Assembly: GCF_001625305.1 (NCBI RefSeq)
Contig: NW_017804464.1
Coordinates: 3,493,914 to 3,557,913 of the forward strand
From: Branchiostoma belcheri
Taxonomy: Eukaryota; Chordata; Leptocardii; Amphioxiformes; Branchiostomatidae
Direction of reading: 5' to 3'
DNA: 64,000 bases
The position numbers were made by a program, and so were the translations under genes. Shown one piece after another: positions 23,813-37,200 of this stretch (position 1 is its first letter; the number at the start of each line of letters is the position of its first letter). The notes below the pieces were generated by a model. The model was not told the DNA's origin and made no database searches. It saw only the letters and a program-made list of their open reading frames with translations.

Positions 23813-26277
23813 AAATACTTCCTATACCCACGAACAGGGAACAGACGAATTTCCCCATGTACTGCCAGACCAGTGATTGACCTGGTAACATGTCCAGATG
23901 TGGCCTTTCAATGCCATTCACAACAGGCATCCATCTTACAGACATGGAAGAACGAACTTATTATTATCATCATCATCATCTGGTGACCATGAGAGGGGTC
24001 TGGATCAATCATTGTACATTCAGTCCACATGGTTCTATATTTTATTGATGTATACAGCTCAGCAATCTCAAATCCAATCTAATCTGATGTTACAGAGAAG
24101 AATAGTTTTCCCCAAGGTGTCAAAAGATTTCAAGGGAATGACAAATTGTATAATGTCATCTTTGGACCCCTGACAACATGTAGCAAATTGAAGAGGAGAG
24201 ATCAGTCTTACATGCTCACCAAACTCCAAAAGAAAGAAAAAAAAAACATCTAAAGTAAAATAAAACCTCAATTATCTATCGTTTTAAGCTTCTGTAAGTT
24301 TCTGGAATGCTTTGTAAATATTTACAATTTATGACACTAAAGAGACAAACTTAATAAGTGGGTCTGTGTCTACATGTACTTTCTTTGTTCAGTTATATTG
24401 ATCGATCAACTTTTAGCATTTCTATGGATGTCTAACCTTCATCAGCATTTACAAGTCCTGATCTATGTTTGTCTTGCTATCTTGCAGGAAAATGTGGGTT
24501 TGCTATCTCTGATAGCACAGCATGCAGGCTGCCAGCAAACTTGCCAAGATTGGGCCCTTTTCCAACAATGCTCTGACTATTTTCATCCATCACTATATAC
24601 ATGTACTACAGATAAGACAAAACACATCTACAGCAATGTTTCCTCACGATAAAGGTGAATGTCAACCAATAATGAACTCTAAATATAACTGACAATGAAA
24701 CATGATACAATTGTCATCGACATAATTGTTGACTTATGATCTTAAAAATGTAATAATGACTGCTAGCTACAGGAAGTGCAGTACTAATATGCAAGCTGAT
24801 ATGGGTTTTATGTCAATTTGGAATGTACTGTTGGCAACAAGCCAATACTATCAATTGCACATGCAATCTGCCTGAATTTTTCTTTGACTGAAAACAAGTT
24901 TGTGTACATGAATACATATACATGAATCCCTAGTACGTTTTCTACAGTACAAGGCTCAACATCATAGTGATTTTCCAAATCCTCAGTGGCTTGCCATTTC
25001 TACAGCGACCATCATTTAAAGTGTACACGTTTTGACATTCATATCTAAAGAGTTCTGGAGTTAGATGTTATGACTGAAACCATGTATTTGCTAAAATGTT
25101 ATATTAACATAAAAAAAACAGATGAACACCAGTTCAAGTTCAACAAGTCTGCCTTCTACCAGTATAGACATGTTAACACCATAATCTTTGGCCTCGTTCC
25201 CTGTTAACATAACAACAGGTCTTTACCATTGTGACCTCTCTGGTTAACAGATTGTACCATTACCAGAACATAAAAAGCGGTCTTCAGTGCAAAGTGAGTC
25301 TGACCTCCCTCTATCAAACCACTGACACATTGCGACCTGTGCTCATTTTGGTGCATAACAAGACCCTAGCAGAGCCACCTACCTGAACCTTGCAAACCTT
25401 ACATTGCCTTTAGTATCTATATATTTTTTTTAAAGGCAGTGAAGCATTGTTGCTGGAGTGTGTGTATTTCTGTTTGGTGTGTGTGCATGTCTATTTGTGT
25501 GCATGCAGCAGGATTGGACAAGTTTTCAAAAACCACTTGTATAATCGGGCAAGCACATGGTCATTTCTACTTGCCCGAACCAACTTTTCACTTGCCCAAT
25601 GCAAAATATACATAATTCTTTGCATTTTTACCACAAGGAGAATTTTTTCAGTAAAAGAAGCACTTTATTTTGTTCTATGCTTGACCAGTATTTCCCAAAG
25701 TGAGGAGGTTTGAGACTTGCAAATGATTCTCTGAAAAAAAGTCTTACTTTTAACCTGCATCAATAAGATATTATTATTTGTACATTATGGGAAAATGATG
25801 AGTGATTTTGCTCCAAACATTTGTTGATAAAAATGACATCAATTTCTGATTATCCTACTAAATATGCTGTGGAATATGCATCCCTCACTGCACACAACTA
25901 TGAGGTCAAACCCCTTGGGGAGATCTTTCTAAACCAATTAAATCACTACACAGTGTATCAACAGCTACAACACATGGCCACATTTGTATGCTTCACAGGT
26001 TGAAAGCATACCATAAATTCCCTTCTTTTTTCTTTGTACTACAAGACTTCATAGCATATACTTTAATGCCATCCGTACTCCACTTCAAAGGTATGAAAAA
26101 TGGCCAGGCCTACTTATACCAACCTTAGACATTAGTCACCCTTTTACAGTGTATATGAACATTTATATGAAAAGAAATGATTATTGTGTGCATATAAGAA
26201 ATCTTCAGAGGCATCCACATGAGTAATGGCTTCCAAGCAGCACTTCTGAAAAGAGAGCGCACTTAATATAAGCTATG

Positions 26278-26729
26278 CAGGGCTCAAAATACCACCTACA
26301 TAAGCAGGTTACAGTGTAGGTAAACTTGGAGCTGTACAGCTATTTCTGATGTCTACCTGCACCTAACCAGCACTGGTCCATATGTACATGGTTGTATAAT
26401 AATTATACATGTAGATATACCAGTATATGGATTTTCATTTGCTGACTGTTACTACCTATGAAGTATAACAGTAATAATGGCAATGCTCTGTTTGTATATG
26501 GTTGTATAATCATACATGTAGGTGTAGTGGTATAATGGATTTTTTCATTTGCTGACTCTTACCAACTATGAAGTATAACAGAAATAATGGCAATAATTTT
26601 TTGAACAGTTTAAGTATGATCCATACGTCCTAAATTCTGAGTGGTGCAGGTAAAACTTGTCTGGTGCAGGTAATTTTCAATGTTATGTACCAGTGCAGGA
26701 ATGCAGAAAAAAAGGTATTTTGAGCCCTG
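26278..26729. mobile_element. hAT-like non-autonomous element B
   Basis: Perfect 16-bp terminal inverted repeats CAGGGCTCAAAATACC and GGTATTTTGAGCCCTG bound 452 bp. CTATG flanks both sides with one extra base on the right. Internal GTGCAGGTAA motifs recur. A ~120-bp segment (about 26380-26480) is duplicated at about 26490-26600. Confidence 0.85.
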
Positions 26730-27347
26730 TCTATGTAATCTACAGCTAGAAAACTCTTAAGGATTCTCAGGTTTTATAGGTGAGCTTCTGACTCACATTT
26801 ACAGGGTGAAGGTGATACATTCGGTGGAATATGGGTAATATGCTTAGTGCTAGCATGGAGGTGTTGACATATAGAGAGTTAGGCTCGTGATTCAGGTCAA
26901 CTCGTGTTAAAAGCGACAGGCAGTAACGTCTTAACGACTGATCCCCACAGACATATCCATCTATCTTGTGCTGCGTTTGGAATATCTGAGTGGCACTGGT
27001 GAAGATAGAGTAGGAGCAATGTGTAGGCACATGCCAGACAAATCTTTTACAAGCACATGTGCTGTATGTATGTAGTTGCAACATGCAATAATTTTATATA
27101 TCACAAGAGAGTGGGTACTGTACATTTTATATTACAGGAGCTGGTGTGTTATGCCGAAGGGCAGTTATACAGGTTATGCAGATACAGATACAGAAGAGAG
27201 AGGCTTTGTCCATTTTACATTGCAAGAGAGAGGTTATTTTAAAGTTCCAAGGTACTTTTAACTGTTTGAATCCTACTTTGAGCTTTTTCTCATGAAGTAA
27301 CACATTAAAGTGAAGGGTAGGAAATACAAAAATTGTCAGTACGTTAT

Positions 27348-28043
27348 ATGGAAGGCCCCAAATTAACCTGGTACAGGTATAATGGGTCTAACTCATTTGA
27401 GCAGGTAAATGTGTATACTTACCTAGGTGTCACCATGGACTCCTCTCTAAACTGGTCAGCACATACAGAAAGAATTGTTAAGAAGCTCCTTGCTGGCCTT
27501 AATGCCTTAAGCCGGGCTAAACCTTATGTTACTAAGGAGATCCTGCTAGTCATGTGTCGAACCTTGTTATATACTCACCTGGATTATTGTGATACTACAT
27601 GGTTACTGTCACTTTTTCATTGTAACAAAGTAAGATCACAACAATTGACTAGACTGTTAAATCGGGCAGCCAGGATTATTACTGGGCGATCACTCAAAGA
27701 TCGTGTACCTACAGAAACCCTGCTTGCAGAGGCTGGTATGGTACCCCTGGCTGAAAGGGTGAAACTGAACACATTAGTAACTGTACACAAGGCAGTTCGC
27801 CACAAGGCACCTGCCTACATGACACATATGTTCAAATGGCTGTCACCCCCAGTGCTGAGAGTTCGTACTCGCACTGCTACGAAACAGCTCTACAGCTTCG
27901 ACCCTCACATGCTGGACACTCCCAAAGCACATGTGGAATCTTTCAAGGGCAGCCTGCAGTACCAAGGGCCAGTCCTGTGGAACTGTCTTGCTGCTGACCA
28001 GCGGCAACTGATAGCAACGTCAGCTTTTAAAAACGGACTGTAG
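27348..28043 (+). pseudogene. Reverse transcriptase C-terminal fragment
   Basis: The open frame runs without interruption for about 230 residues to a stop at 28043. Recognisable family features are VYTYLGVTMDSSLNWSAH near the start (the YLG-hydrophobic-x-D block after the catalytic palm), LLYTHLDYCDTTW, LNRAARIITG and the terminal PVLWNCLAADQRQ followed by SAFKNGL. These are typical of the C-terminal region of CR1/Jockey-type LINE proteins. The catalytic YxDD box is upstream and absent. The frame also opens upstream to 27333 without an ATG, as expected for truncation. Because the frame has no internal stop, insertion may be fairly recent. It is not a host gene and lies in the antisense orientation to TXNDC12. 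Confidence 0.92.
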
Positions 28044-28165
28044 ATGACCGCAGATGAAATGTGCCTATATTGTATACTGTGATTGTTTTGTATAATATGT
28101 AAATGTTTGTAATATTTGTTGTATATTGTTGCGTTGAACTTGTGTATGTAATTTTTAATGTGTGC

Positions 28166-28212
28166 CCAGGGATACCTGAAAATCAGATCAACTGATCTGA
28201 GGTATGCCCTGG
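28166..28212 (+). other. Stem-loop in LINE 3' untranslated region
   Basis: CCAGGGATACCT pairs with AGGTATGCCCTGG (one bulge). Inside it, TCAGATCA pairs with TGATCTGA around a two-base centre. Hairpins just before the tail are known in several LINE clades as recognition sites for their own reverse transcriptase; that role is inferred here. Confidence 0.7.
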
Positions 28213-28618
28213 TGAAATAAATAAACTTAAAACTTAAACTTAATGGTACAGTATATGCACTCCACCTCAACTCATCTTGACTCGATGCCCTTGAATTAAG
28301 TACGCTTAGAAGAAACTCATCTTAGATTATCATGTCCTTGAATTAAGCGTGCTTAATAGAACCTCATCTAGGTTTGCTGTCCTTGACTTAAATGTGCTTA
28401 ATGGCAATGATTGTGTTAAAATAGGACTGTAAGCGTAAGGAAAGCACTAACTACATATGAATGGCTGCTTAAATGAATCTTATTGCTGAGTGGTCATCGA
28501 TGCACCATGATGGAATAAGGAGATGCCTTGGATGAGATTAGTGCTGGAAACCTTGATTTGTTTTGTTAAATATTCCCACTGCAACTGAATCTCCTAGCTA
28601 CAGTAGAGTTAGTTACCT

Positions 28619-28972
28619 AGGTTTAGGAAAAAAATTGTGAGTTTCCTGTTTCAGTCCTGAAAAATTAAGGTCGGTAGATAGGGATAGACTTTTAGACTTT
28701 AGGGATCCAACTTGTACAACACAGTTTAACAAACTAAAACTTGGATAAGGACACTGTTATTTTCAATGTCAATGTTAGAAAACCAATCTATTGTACTGTG
28801 TTTTATCACCCAGGGGTCAGATCATGGAGCTAGAAAAGGTTGATCAGCTCGAAAAAAATATTTATGTCCCTTGCAGAGGTCTACTAAAAAAAAGTCTAGT
28901 AGCTAGAAGGTTGGCAGGTTTTTCTAGGGTCGGTCGTGAAACAGGAAACACAACTTTATTTTTCGTAGGCCT
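28619..28972 (+). mobile_element. Long-inverted-repeat element, copy 1
   Basis: The left arm AGGTTTAGGAAAAAAATTGTG and TTTCCTGTTTCAGTCCTGAA pairs with the right arm ending GAAACAGGAAACACAACTTT and CGTAGGCCT. The left arm ends in AAGGTCGGTAG; the right contains TTTCTAGGGTCGGTCGTG. The internal GTCAGATCATGGAGCTAGAA is shared with copy 2. There is no coding capacity. Confidence 0.85.
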
Positions 28973-31083
28973 GAGCAGGGAAAACTCAGTCTAGTAAAAG
29001 GGGAGAGAGTGCAGTGATTAATCACTCCAATGGAAGAGTTCTCTATTCTGAGCCTTAGCCAGATGATAACACATTAACAGCACAAAAATGGAGCATATCT
29101 TTCTAGGCCATCATATCCTTGACTTTTAGCCTTTTACCATCAGGTCTTACCTGTCAGAAAGTCAATCCTACCTGTCAGAGGATGGATAGGAGATTATATC
29201 AAAATGAAAAGGCAGGCCACATTTTATGGCATTAATGTACAAAGAAGTAAGAAAATTCCCCCTTTCCATTATATTGTACAAAGCTTTTCCATCTACTGTC
29301 AGAAAAATGGTTCTTTGAACACTTGCAATCATCAACCTTTCCAAAAGACTTATCATATCAATAAAATGCTACAGAAAGACATCAACCTGCACAAATATCT
29401 AAAAACCTATATTAACATTTTTTGGACTCCACTTGATATTTAAGTACTTCAAAACTATATTGTATTCTCTCTCTCTGTTAGTCAGTCTCAAAAAGACCAT
29501 GACTTAACTATTTGCTTATTTTACAATTCCTTTACAAATCAAATCAAATTAACTTCAAAACTGTACGTAAAGACAAATTCTGCCATAGAATAACAGAGGA
29601 TAAAGTGGGTGGGGACATTGTGTCGATTATTGTAACACACAAATCTGTGGTCATCCTTGTCTCAGGTGTTTTTGGGGGGCACATCTGGAATGGCGGGTCA
29701 ACTGTAATCCCCTCCATTTGGACTTTCCGTTTCTTTCATCCCTTAAGCATGGAATTACGAGGCACTGAAGTCATCAAGACTTATGGTAATGACCTTCTGT
29801 AATTATCGACTTTGTGGGCTCACAACGACCTTGACAGTGTGCCATGTTTGAAAAGTTAGAGGTCATCTGCACCAACCATGTCGGGAGGGGGATCTACTTG
29901 AAATATCTACCGATACATGCAAATCAAATATACATGTGGGTTAACTGCCATGTTGCCATACATCCACATGACTACATAAATTATTTAGCATATCTAGTAA
30001 TGTAAAAAAAGGCCAATGAAATTAAGGTAAGTACTTTTTGCTGCCTTCACATTTACAAAAAAGGATCTAAAGCCATGGGATATAGAATGAAGCAATGATT
30101 GCTTTTACCTAAGAGATAATAAAATTAGGTCATCTTCAGAGCCAAGTCACCTGCATATAATAGAAGGTTAAAATTTCCATTTTAGGCATATAATCAAATA
30201 TAAAGTATCAGAAATTCACATACAAAGTATCAACATTAGGAAAGCAAAATCTAACTCAGAAATAATATTCAAATTCTTCTTATAAAAAGGGTAACCAATA
30301 CAATTTGTATTGAAGTCCATAGGTTGTCCAGAATCAGTAAGGCTATATGTATGTACATGTGATAAGCAACGGACTGAAAATCATCACATGAAGCTTCCTT
30401 CAAAGATCACAAGTATCCCAAAACATCAAATTAACTGCTGTCCTTTCCGTGACTCGGGACATACATCCAGTCCCAAGTGCTCCTCACATGTCCCCTTATT
30501 TCCTCCGATGATCATATTGACCGCCTTCTCCGGATTATCATCACCAAAACCAATCTGCCTATCACAACCCAAACAGTACCCAGATGAGGAGGCTTCGATT
30601 GGAATGGCAGGTAATTCCCAGAAGCGCCCGCAAAGCCTCATCAGTTTCGCTCGCGGCTCGGTCCAGCTGGACCCGTTCATCGACCCCTTCCCTCTATTAT
30701 GTACCCACTCATCCTTGAAAACAATTTAAAACTCTGATTGTCGGCCCTTCAGTGACACATTATCGGCCACCTTTGGCAACAAATCACAATATCCCAGCTC
30801 ATCATTCTCCAGCCCGCCTCTCTTTATGCCTCCCGCAATTCTTTTTCACATCTTTGATGCGAGCCTGGAGCTTTCCTCCACGAAAAAAGGCATCGCCTTT
30901 TTCCAGAAAACTTGGTGAACATATGTAGCCGTCAAAACCAATTTCTTGTCACGTTTCCTTTCTGCGGGTTGACAAAAATTACCATATGGTCGATGAAACA
31001 ATCCAGCCGGGGACTGTGACGGGTCAGCTGTCACACCAATTGAGGTCTCCTTCCCCAAAGGAAAGAAAAGGGTATAGTGAAAC

Positions 31084-31675
31084 CAGGGCTCCTCACTACT
31101 TTTTCTAGGTACATGTATGTGCAAAACTGCACTTTGGCACAAATTTCAGGCGTGATTTGAAAAAATTTATGTGCAAAATTATATCTAGTTTGGTTAATGC
31201 AACTGTTTTACTGTGTGTTAACCTTCTTAGCCTTCCACAGCACACAGGTCCTGGAGTTTATATACATGTATTAAGAATAAGAGACCAAACATTAACAATG
31301 CAAGTATGTGTATTTATTTGCCAATTGCTCAACAGTAATACTTAGGGACTTCTGCTGAATGACCATGTTAAGTAGATTACAATAGAATAAGATACTGATA
31401 TTTCTGGCTGAGAGACATGACTATTGACTGTGCATGTGATGATGAGCAGTCTTGATAACAAATGTATTAACGTTAGTCCCTTTTCTTATCAAGTTTCCCT
31501 TTATGTACAAACTTTGGAGATACGCAGTGCAAACATAATATCGGTATTTTCTAGGTGCAAACAAGCTTTCATCACAAGCTCCTTTGTGCAAAATTGCACA
31601 TTCAAAATATTTTGACGTGCAAATCTTGAAAATCACATGCATTTTGCATATTGCACGTGGGTATTTCGAGCCCTG
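31084..31675. mobile_element. hAT-like non-autonomous element C
   Basis: The ends are CAGGGCTC on the left and GGTATTTCGAGCCCTG on the right. GTGCAAA-type motifs recur near both ends (GTGCAAAACTGCAC; TTGCACATTC; GACGTGCAAATC). No matching target duplication was seen, so the left end may be altered. Confidence 0.65.
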
Positions 31676-32618
31676 AATACTGATGTACAGTATTGACTGT
31701 AGCGTTACACCAGGCTTTACCATTTTTCCACTGACCTTTTCTATTACACCTGCCGTTTGTCACCTGTGATAAGAGTTATCATCCGTGCATGTTGACCTAC
31801 ATTTCCCGTAAGTTATCGTTGGTCCTTTCCTTTCAGCCAAACCCACGTGGTTGGCTGAGTCATTAATGTATTTTATCTTATAAAAGAGCAAGAAAGGAAA
31901 ATGAAAAAGCCAGCGGTATGATATAAAATATAACACCGAGGAAGGCATTCTGACTTTATATATCATTCACCTTCTTGGGCGAATGGATGGCTGGGTGCAT
32001 GACTTTAAAGTGCAACCTTACAGTACTCCTTGTCAGGATATTATTACATTTTCATACAGATGTATGATAAGTCTAGTCATGACTTTCATAATGCTCCTGT
32101 ACTGTGGGGTACAACTTGAGAAAGTTGTATTGATCGTAAGCCCGAATACTTACAATAAGCCCAAACTATACTACACACTAACCTGCTGACTACAGAGCTT
32201 TTTCAGTCTTTCCTTCCATTGAGTATTGCATAATGGATGTTATACTAGGTACAAAGTACGGTGCCAGACAATGCATGCATAGGTCATACCCTTGTGGTTG
32301 GATAGCTTGATGGCTTTCCAATAGATCCAATTGGATCCAATTGTCCAGTTGATTCCCAGAGTTCCAAAAGAAGACCAAAGGTTACCATCATGGGTGGTCG
32401 AACTCCCATCAAGAGATAACACCCAAAGGACGAGCGTGTTTTGTGGCTTTTCCAGTATCTAATTGCCATATTTATCTCAAAGGCGATATATTCAGCAGAC
32501 AGTATCTACTTTCCTTTATACTCTATTGTGTGAGTTGTATCATTGACTGTCAGTAACTTGTACATGTTTTCTTATAAGCAAATTTACTTTACTAAAGGAA
32601 AATTCATACAACAATACT

Positions 32619-32639
32619 TTCAGCACCAAGGACAGGACA
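32619..32639 (+). promoter_or_regulatory. RE1/NRSF-like site 5
   Basis: TTCAGCACCAAGGACAG, a full 17-bp consensus match. The flanking sequence is unrelated to that of sites 1-4. Confidence 0.5.
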
Positions 32640-35600
32640 ATGACAAAATAATAGTTTTTTGTATAGCTATATACAATCGGTATTTATCTACAAAAGATAT
32701 TGGTATTTATCTACAAACATTACCACAACTGTCAGCAAGTAACCTAACAAAACATTCTTGTAACATTACAAAATACTTTTTCAAAAGATACCAAACCATT
32801 TATTATTTAGTCCATACTGTTAACAGATAATAAACAATACATGGCTGAATCATCACTACAGCATATTGCTATGAGCCAGAAAATAAACATAAAAAGTTCA
32901 AATAAACATAAAGAAAGTTTCAGCCATCACTTCAGTTACAATTTACATGCGCTCAAACTTCTTGACAAGTCAAAATTGGTGTGCTTTCAGAAATCCCATT
33001 ACCATGTAATGTCTAATGCGTTGTAGTCCCATTTTGCCAAAGATTTGCAGACCTCGTGACAAAGCCAGCCTACGCAGATATAGAAACTTTCAGCAATTTT
33101 ATGACTTCAAATAGACACGGGTGGTAAAATCGGCAGCAGGAACCAAGTGTGCCGCTACTTTCAAAGCGGACCTGTGCCGTGAGTTACTGCAATGATTGTC
33201 TGCTATCAGTCTGCTTTATTGCCTGGCACATTAAGTTGCGATCAGGTCATGACCGCTTTGTCAGTAGCCCTCGTCAACCGCCCACTAATTTGACGCAACA
33301 GTGCAGCTGCTAAGCCTCTGTGCATATCATGGGGAAAACAACCTCCATTGACTTTGAGAATAAGGGCCACTCAAAATGGGATGTTCTTCTGAAGAATGAA
33401 CAATTATCTGACTGATCTACAGGGGGCAAAATAAGCATGGGACTCAGTGTGAAGGATTTCTAAAAAGGGAATGTGAGCAAGTATTGGAGAAAGAAATTGT
33501 TTTGGTGAGAAAGAACATTGTGGGAAATACATCAAGATTGCATGTAGCTGCTATGGATGGCTACTTGTATATAGTTGTTCTGTAAAATTCAATACAACAC
33601 CGTGAAAAAACATGTGTCTTCCCTTATCAAATATGCAAGTACATGCACCTCACATAACTCTTGAGCCACAGCGATGCCTCAAAACACACAGCAGATTCAT
33701 TGACAAAGGATATCAGTAAATTCTGTCAACTCTGTCTAGACATGGGAATTATATGCTTGTGAATAATGTGAAGATCCAGCTATAAAGTACAGACGTGTCT
33801 AAAATGAAAGTGCAGCAACAAATTCGGAACGTTTCTCCTACAAATGGTTCTACAAATCTTTCATTTCCAAGGTCTCCACCCCAACTGTCTTCTCAGAGTT
33901 GTAAAAGGCGCAATATAAGTTATATACAAAGTCTTTTATGAAGCCCTAGAAGAGGCAGGCTATAAACCGCACCACAAAATGACCACAAAACAGGCACAAA
34001 AGAGATCATGAATGCAAGATCAGCAAGGACAAAGTACATCAACTACAGCTATCCACCGGGCATCCCTCACGCACCGCTGATGCCAGATTACATCTTTCCA
34101 TAACAATGGCAGGACTTCTTAGCTGGAAAAGCCCCTGATTGATATCTTAGGAAGCAATAAGTTTGGGCACCCCGGATATTTGGATGGGATTCATCTTGTG
34201 TTATCAGCAATCTGGACACGACAAATAGCCCCTGCCCTTACTGAAACTGCATAGTAAGGTTTTTCACTGGTCTTTATCCACAAAATGGGTCGTGCTGTTG
34301 CTATTACAGGGTTTACAAGGAGTGAGAGTTTACTAGGAGCCTCTTAAAGAAAGTTTTAAGGTTATGGTATAAACTAAAGCTGCTAACACCCAAATGCCAC
34401 ATTGTTTTATGTGGCCAAGGCTTGGAGAGTAATTGTCTAGTGTACTTTGGGTGGCGTATAAAATGTTGCAGTGGAAAATGTTAAGAAAGAAAAGCAAAGA
34501 AACAAACTAGAAAAGTATGTATTCAAAACTCTACACTAAATGAAAGTACAGGAAGGAATCTGGTTACTTCATATGAATAATCTCTCTATATAAAATTAAC
34601 AAAAGTATAAGCTGCAATTCATTGTAGCTTATTCTGGACTTGTTATAGAGATTTTGACATCAAAAATCCAAAAATTCGTTCAAAATGGGAACTTGTCATG
34701 TTAAATTACATAATGAACAAGTGGCATCGTGGGCAAGGCAAAAGAATTACACAAGGAATTCAAAATTTGAAGATACAAGCTATTTCATTTGTTGACAAAA
34801 ATGGTATGTGAAGTAAGGATTAAAAATTCACTAACATTTTGCCAAACAGTCCTCACTCATAGGTCTATTCCTAATGGGATGAAGGGCTCTGTAGAGTTGT
34901 CAATATTTATTGAGCTGAAACATTTGCAGAACAGCCTGGATCAGACCAGATTAAGGTACAAACATGTACAGCCTATTCATACTGATTGGTTGTGATGCCA
35001 CCCTGACAGAAACAAGCACTTTATTCGTCTGACCACCAACACCAAAAACCAAGCTCCTGATTAGACCTGAGAGGACTAAATTTCGGCCTCTCTTCATTTA
35101 CTCTCAATCCCCCCAATCACAGGTTTCCTGGTCAAGATGACTGCTTCTTGTCATGACTTTTACTAATTGGGGTTAGGCTGTTTACGTGACTTGAATCAAT
35201 CAAACCAGGGTTAAATGAGCTCAGTGTACTTTCTTCCCCCATAGATTACTATAATGGGAGGTGCTCTAACATTGGACGCTTTTTCACGTGTTCAAACTCA
35301 TGGCGCTCCATCACTAGTTGTCAGAGAGTGGTCAGGTTTTGCTGAATGAATTTTTGAAACATTCAAGGAAAGAAGATATTTGGATAAGAAAATACTAGTA
35401 ATGCAGGAATTCCATACTGTTCACGATCACTGTAACTTAGGGCATCCCCCGTTATAAAAGTAGCAGTGAGTGAAAGGTTATGACATTCTTCACACCTATG
35501 GTTATAATACATCAAGTTAAAACATAGAGCGACTTTTTAGTTATATGCAGCATATATAAAATGTAGCATTAACAAACACAAAACCTTTTTAAAATCACAG

Positions 35601-36942
35601 ACAATGGTGGATGGTGAACATACATACAGCAAACATTGGTGTAACTCTTGTAAAGACGTCTCCTGCCTTCCAGTACAAGTATACCAAGGTGAATATGACA
35701 TGAACAAGTTTGGAGCTTTGACGAGAAAGTTATTGACCAAGAGCTAATCATAGTTACGTTATCTTCCTCGAAGCAGTCACACAAAAATTTGTCCTATATT
35801 TGTCAAAAATCAATGCTACAACCTTGGTGCCCCAGAGGACTTTTTCTGGCAGACATCCAACACTGTGAATCATAGTATGAATTTGACTGGTCCAGTACAC
35901 TGCATACATCCTAACTCTTGGAGACATACCAAAAAGTATTCCAGGCTTCTACTCTACTTGTCATGTAACAGATATCATTGCTATTTAAAATAATCTGACC
36001 TTCATCAGATAAGGTCTCATCCCTTTTTCATCCTGACATATCTGAATAAAGATACCGCACAGGAGTCGGTAAGTCTGCTCGGTAAAACGTCAGTTATTGC
36101 ATCTTTCGGCTGAATCCTTCCTTCCAAAGGTGCTGAAAAGGTTAGCGCTTAATACAAATGTACAATGTCTCAAACAAGGACAACGTTGGCTCAAGGCTGG
36201 TACATAGGTGGAAAATCTTTGGAGGATTCAAAGGGAAGAACTGACATTTACAGATTTGCACTTAGTTGATTACGTTATCTAGATCTAGACTTGGGCTATG
36301 TTTGGATATAATTACCGCTTGCAGATACACATTGCTGGAATGGATGTTGTTACTGTAACAGCAACATTGATTAAAAGTTCAGGATGGCCCCGGGTAATGC
36401 TAGGTTTGGGACAACGTTGGGATCTGGACTGCTTACCCATTCGATTTTCTGATTAAATCGTGGTGTTATTGAGTACTTCATCACTACTTTTACAATGCCA
36501 TGCAATCGTCGCAATGATTACAGCTTGCTTCAACAATAGTGTGACAAATATCGAACTTTGTAAGAGAAGGGTGTTGTGTTTTTTTCAAGAAGTAGAAATT
36601 GCTGCCGTTACATCATTCAAGAATTCTCAGTCTTACTTTGATTGATAACTTTTTTATCCATTAGATACCCCTCCACCTAACATTTAGTGCACTAAAGGTA
36701 ATACCATAGAGTTCTGTGTAGGTAAGATACAGTCATAGGGCTCAATATTCACCAAAATGAACACTAAGTCTTAACACACACACATATTAAAGCACTAAAT
36801 CAGATACTTTTTGATAGGTGATCAGATCATTCAGATTGTGTTACGTGCAATATAAGGTAGTCAAGACATGCTATAGCTAGCAGGCCATATAACATTGTAC
36901 CTGTATAAAACTTGGCCTTCCATTCAGTAAATGCAACACTGT

Positions 36943-37200
36943 TATTATGTTAACCGAAGGAAAATATATCATTTTTGCTCTGTTTCCTCTTCTTCTCCAT
37001 TAAGGTCAATACCTGAACCAAATGTCTGTCACCATGGTAACTAGTGTTGGCTTACATAATGTTGCAATTTTATAGCAGGAGGGATTTAGACTCCTGTCTG
37101 ACCATATACCGTATAGGAATGTGCTTGAGTAAGAATTAACAGAGCAGACCATATGCGAAGGTAAATTAACATAGTGCATTAGCTTTGCAGCTGTTTCTAG
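36943..37200 (-). mobile_element. X-box/IR1 repeat family, copy 5
   Basis: An inverted copy that ends in CTAG at 37200, the family's left end. It contains GTCACCATGGTAAC (37028-37041), a good X-box variant. The receptor half-site pair is decayed (AGGTCAATACCTG, 37003-37015). Confidence 0.88.

Larger units (their letters stand above)
27333..28245 (+). mobile_element. 5'-truncated non-LTR retrotransposon (LINE)
   Basis: The segment holds the C-terminal part of a reverse transcriptase, a 3' untranslated region with a stem-loop and a tail of AACTTAA-type repeats (28224-28243). The upstream reverse transcriptase core and any endonuclease are missing. This is the usual outcome of truncated target-primed reverse transcription. 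The clade is probably CR1/Jockey-like. Confidence 0.9.

Noticed and set aside
25500..25720. Further hAT-like element with CTTGCCC motifs
   Set aside because: Recurring CTTGCCC/GGGCAAG is visible but no terminal inverted repeats could be found, so I did not annotate it.
30310..30729. 139-residue open frame on the plus strand
   Set aside because: No recognisable domain, no splice context, and composition consistent with a stop-poor noncoding stretch. An open frame also runs on the opposite strand.
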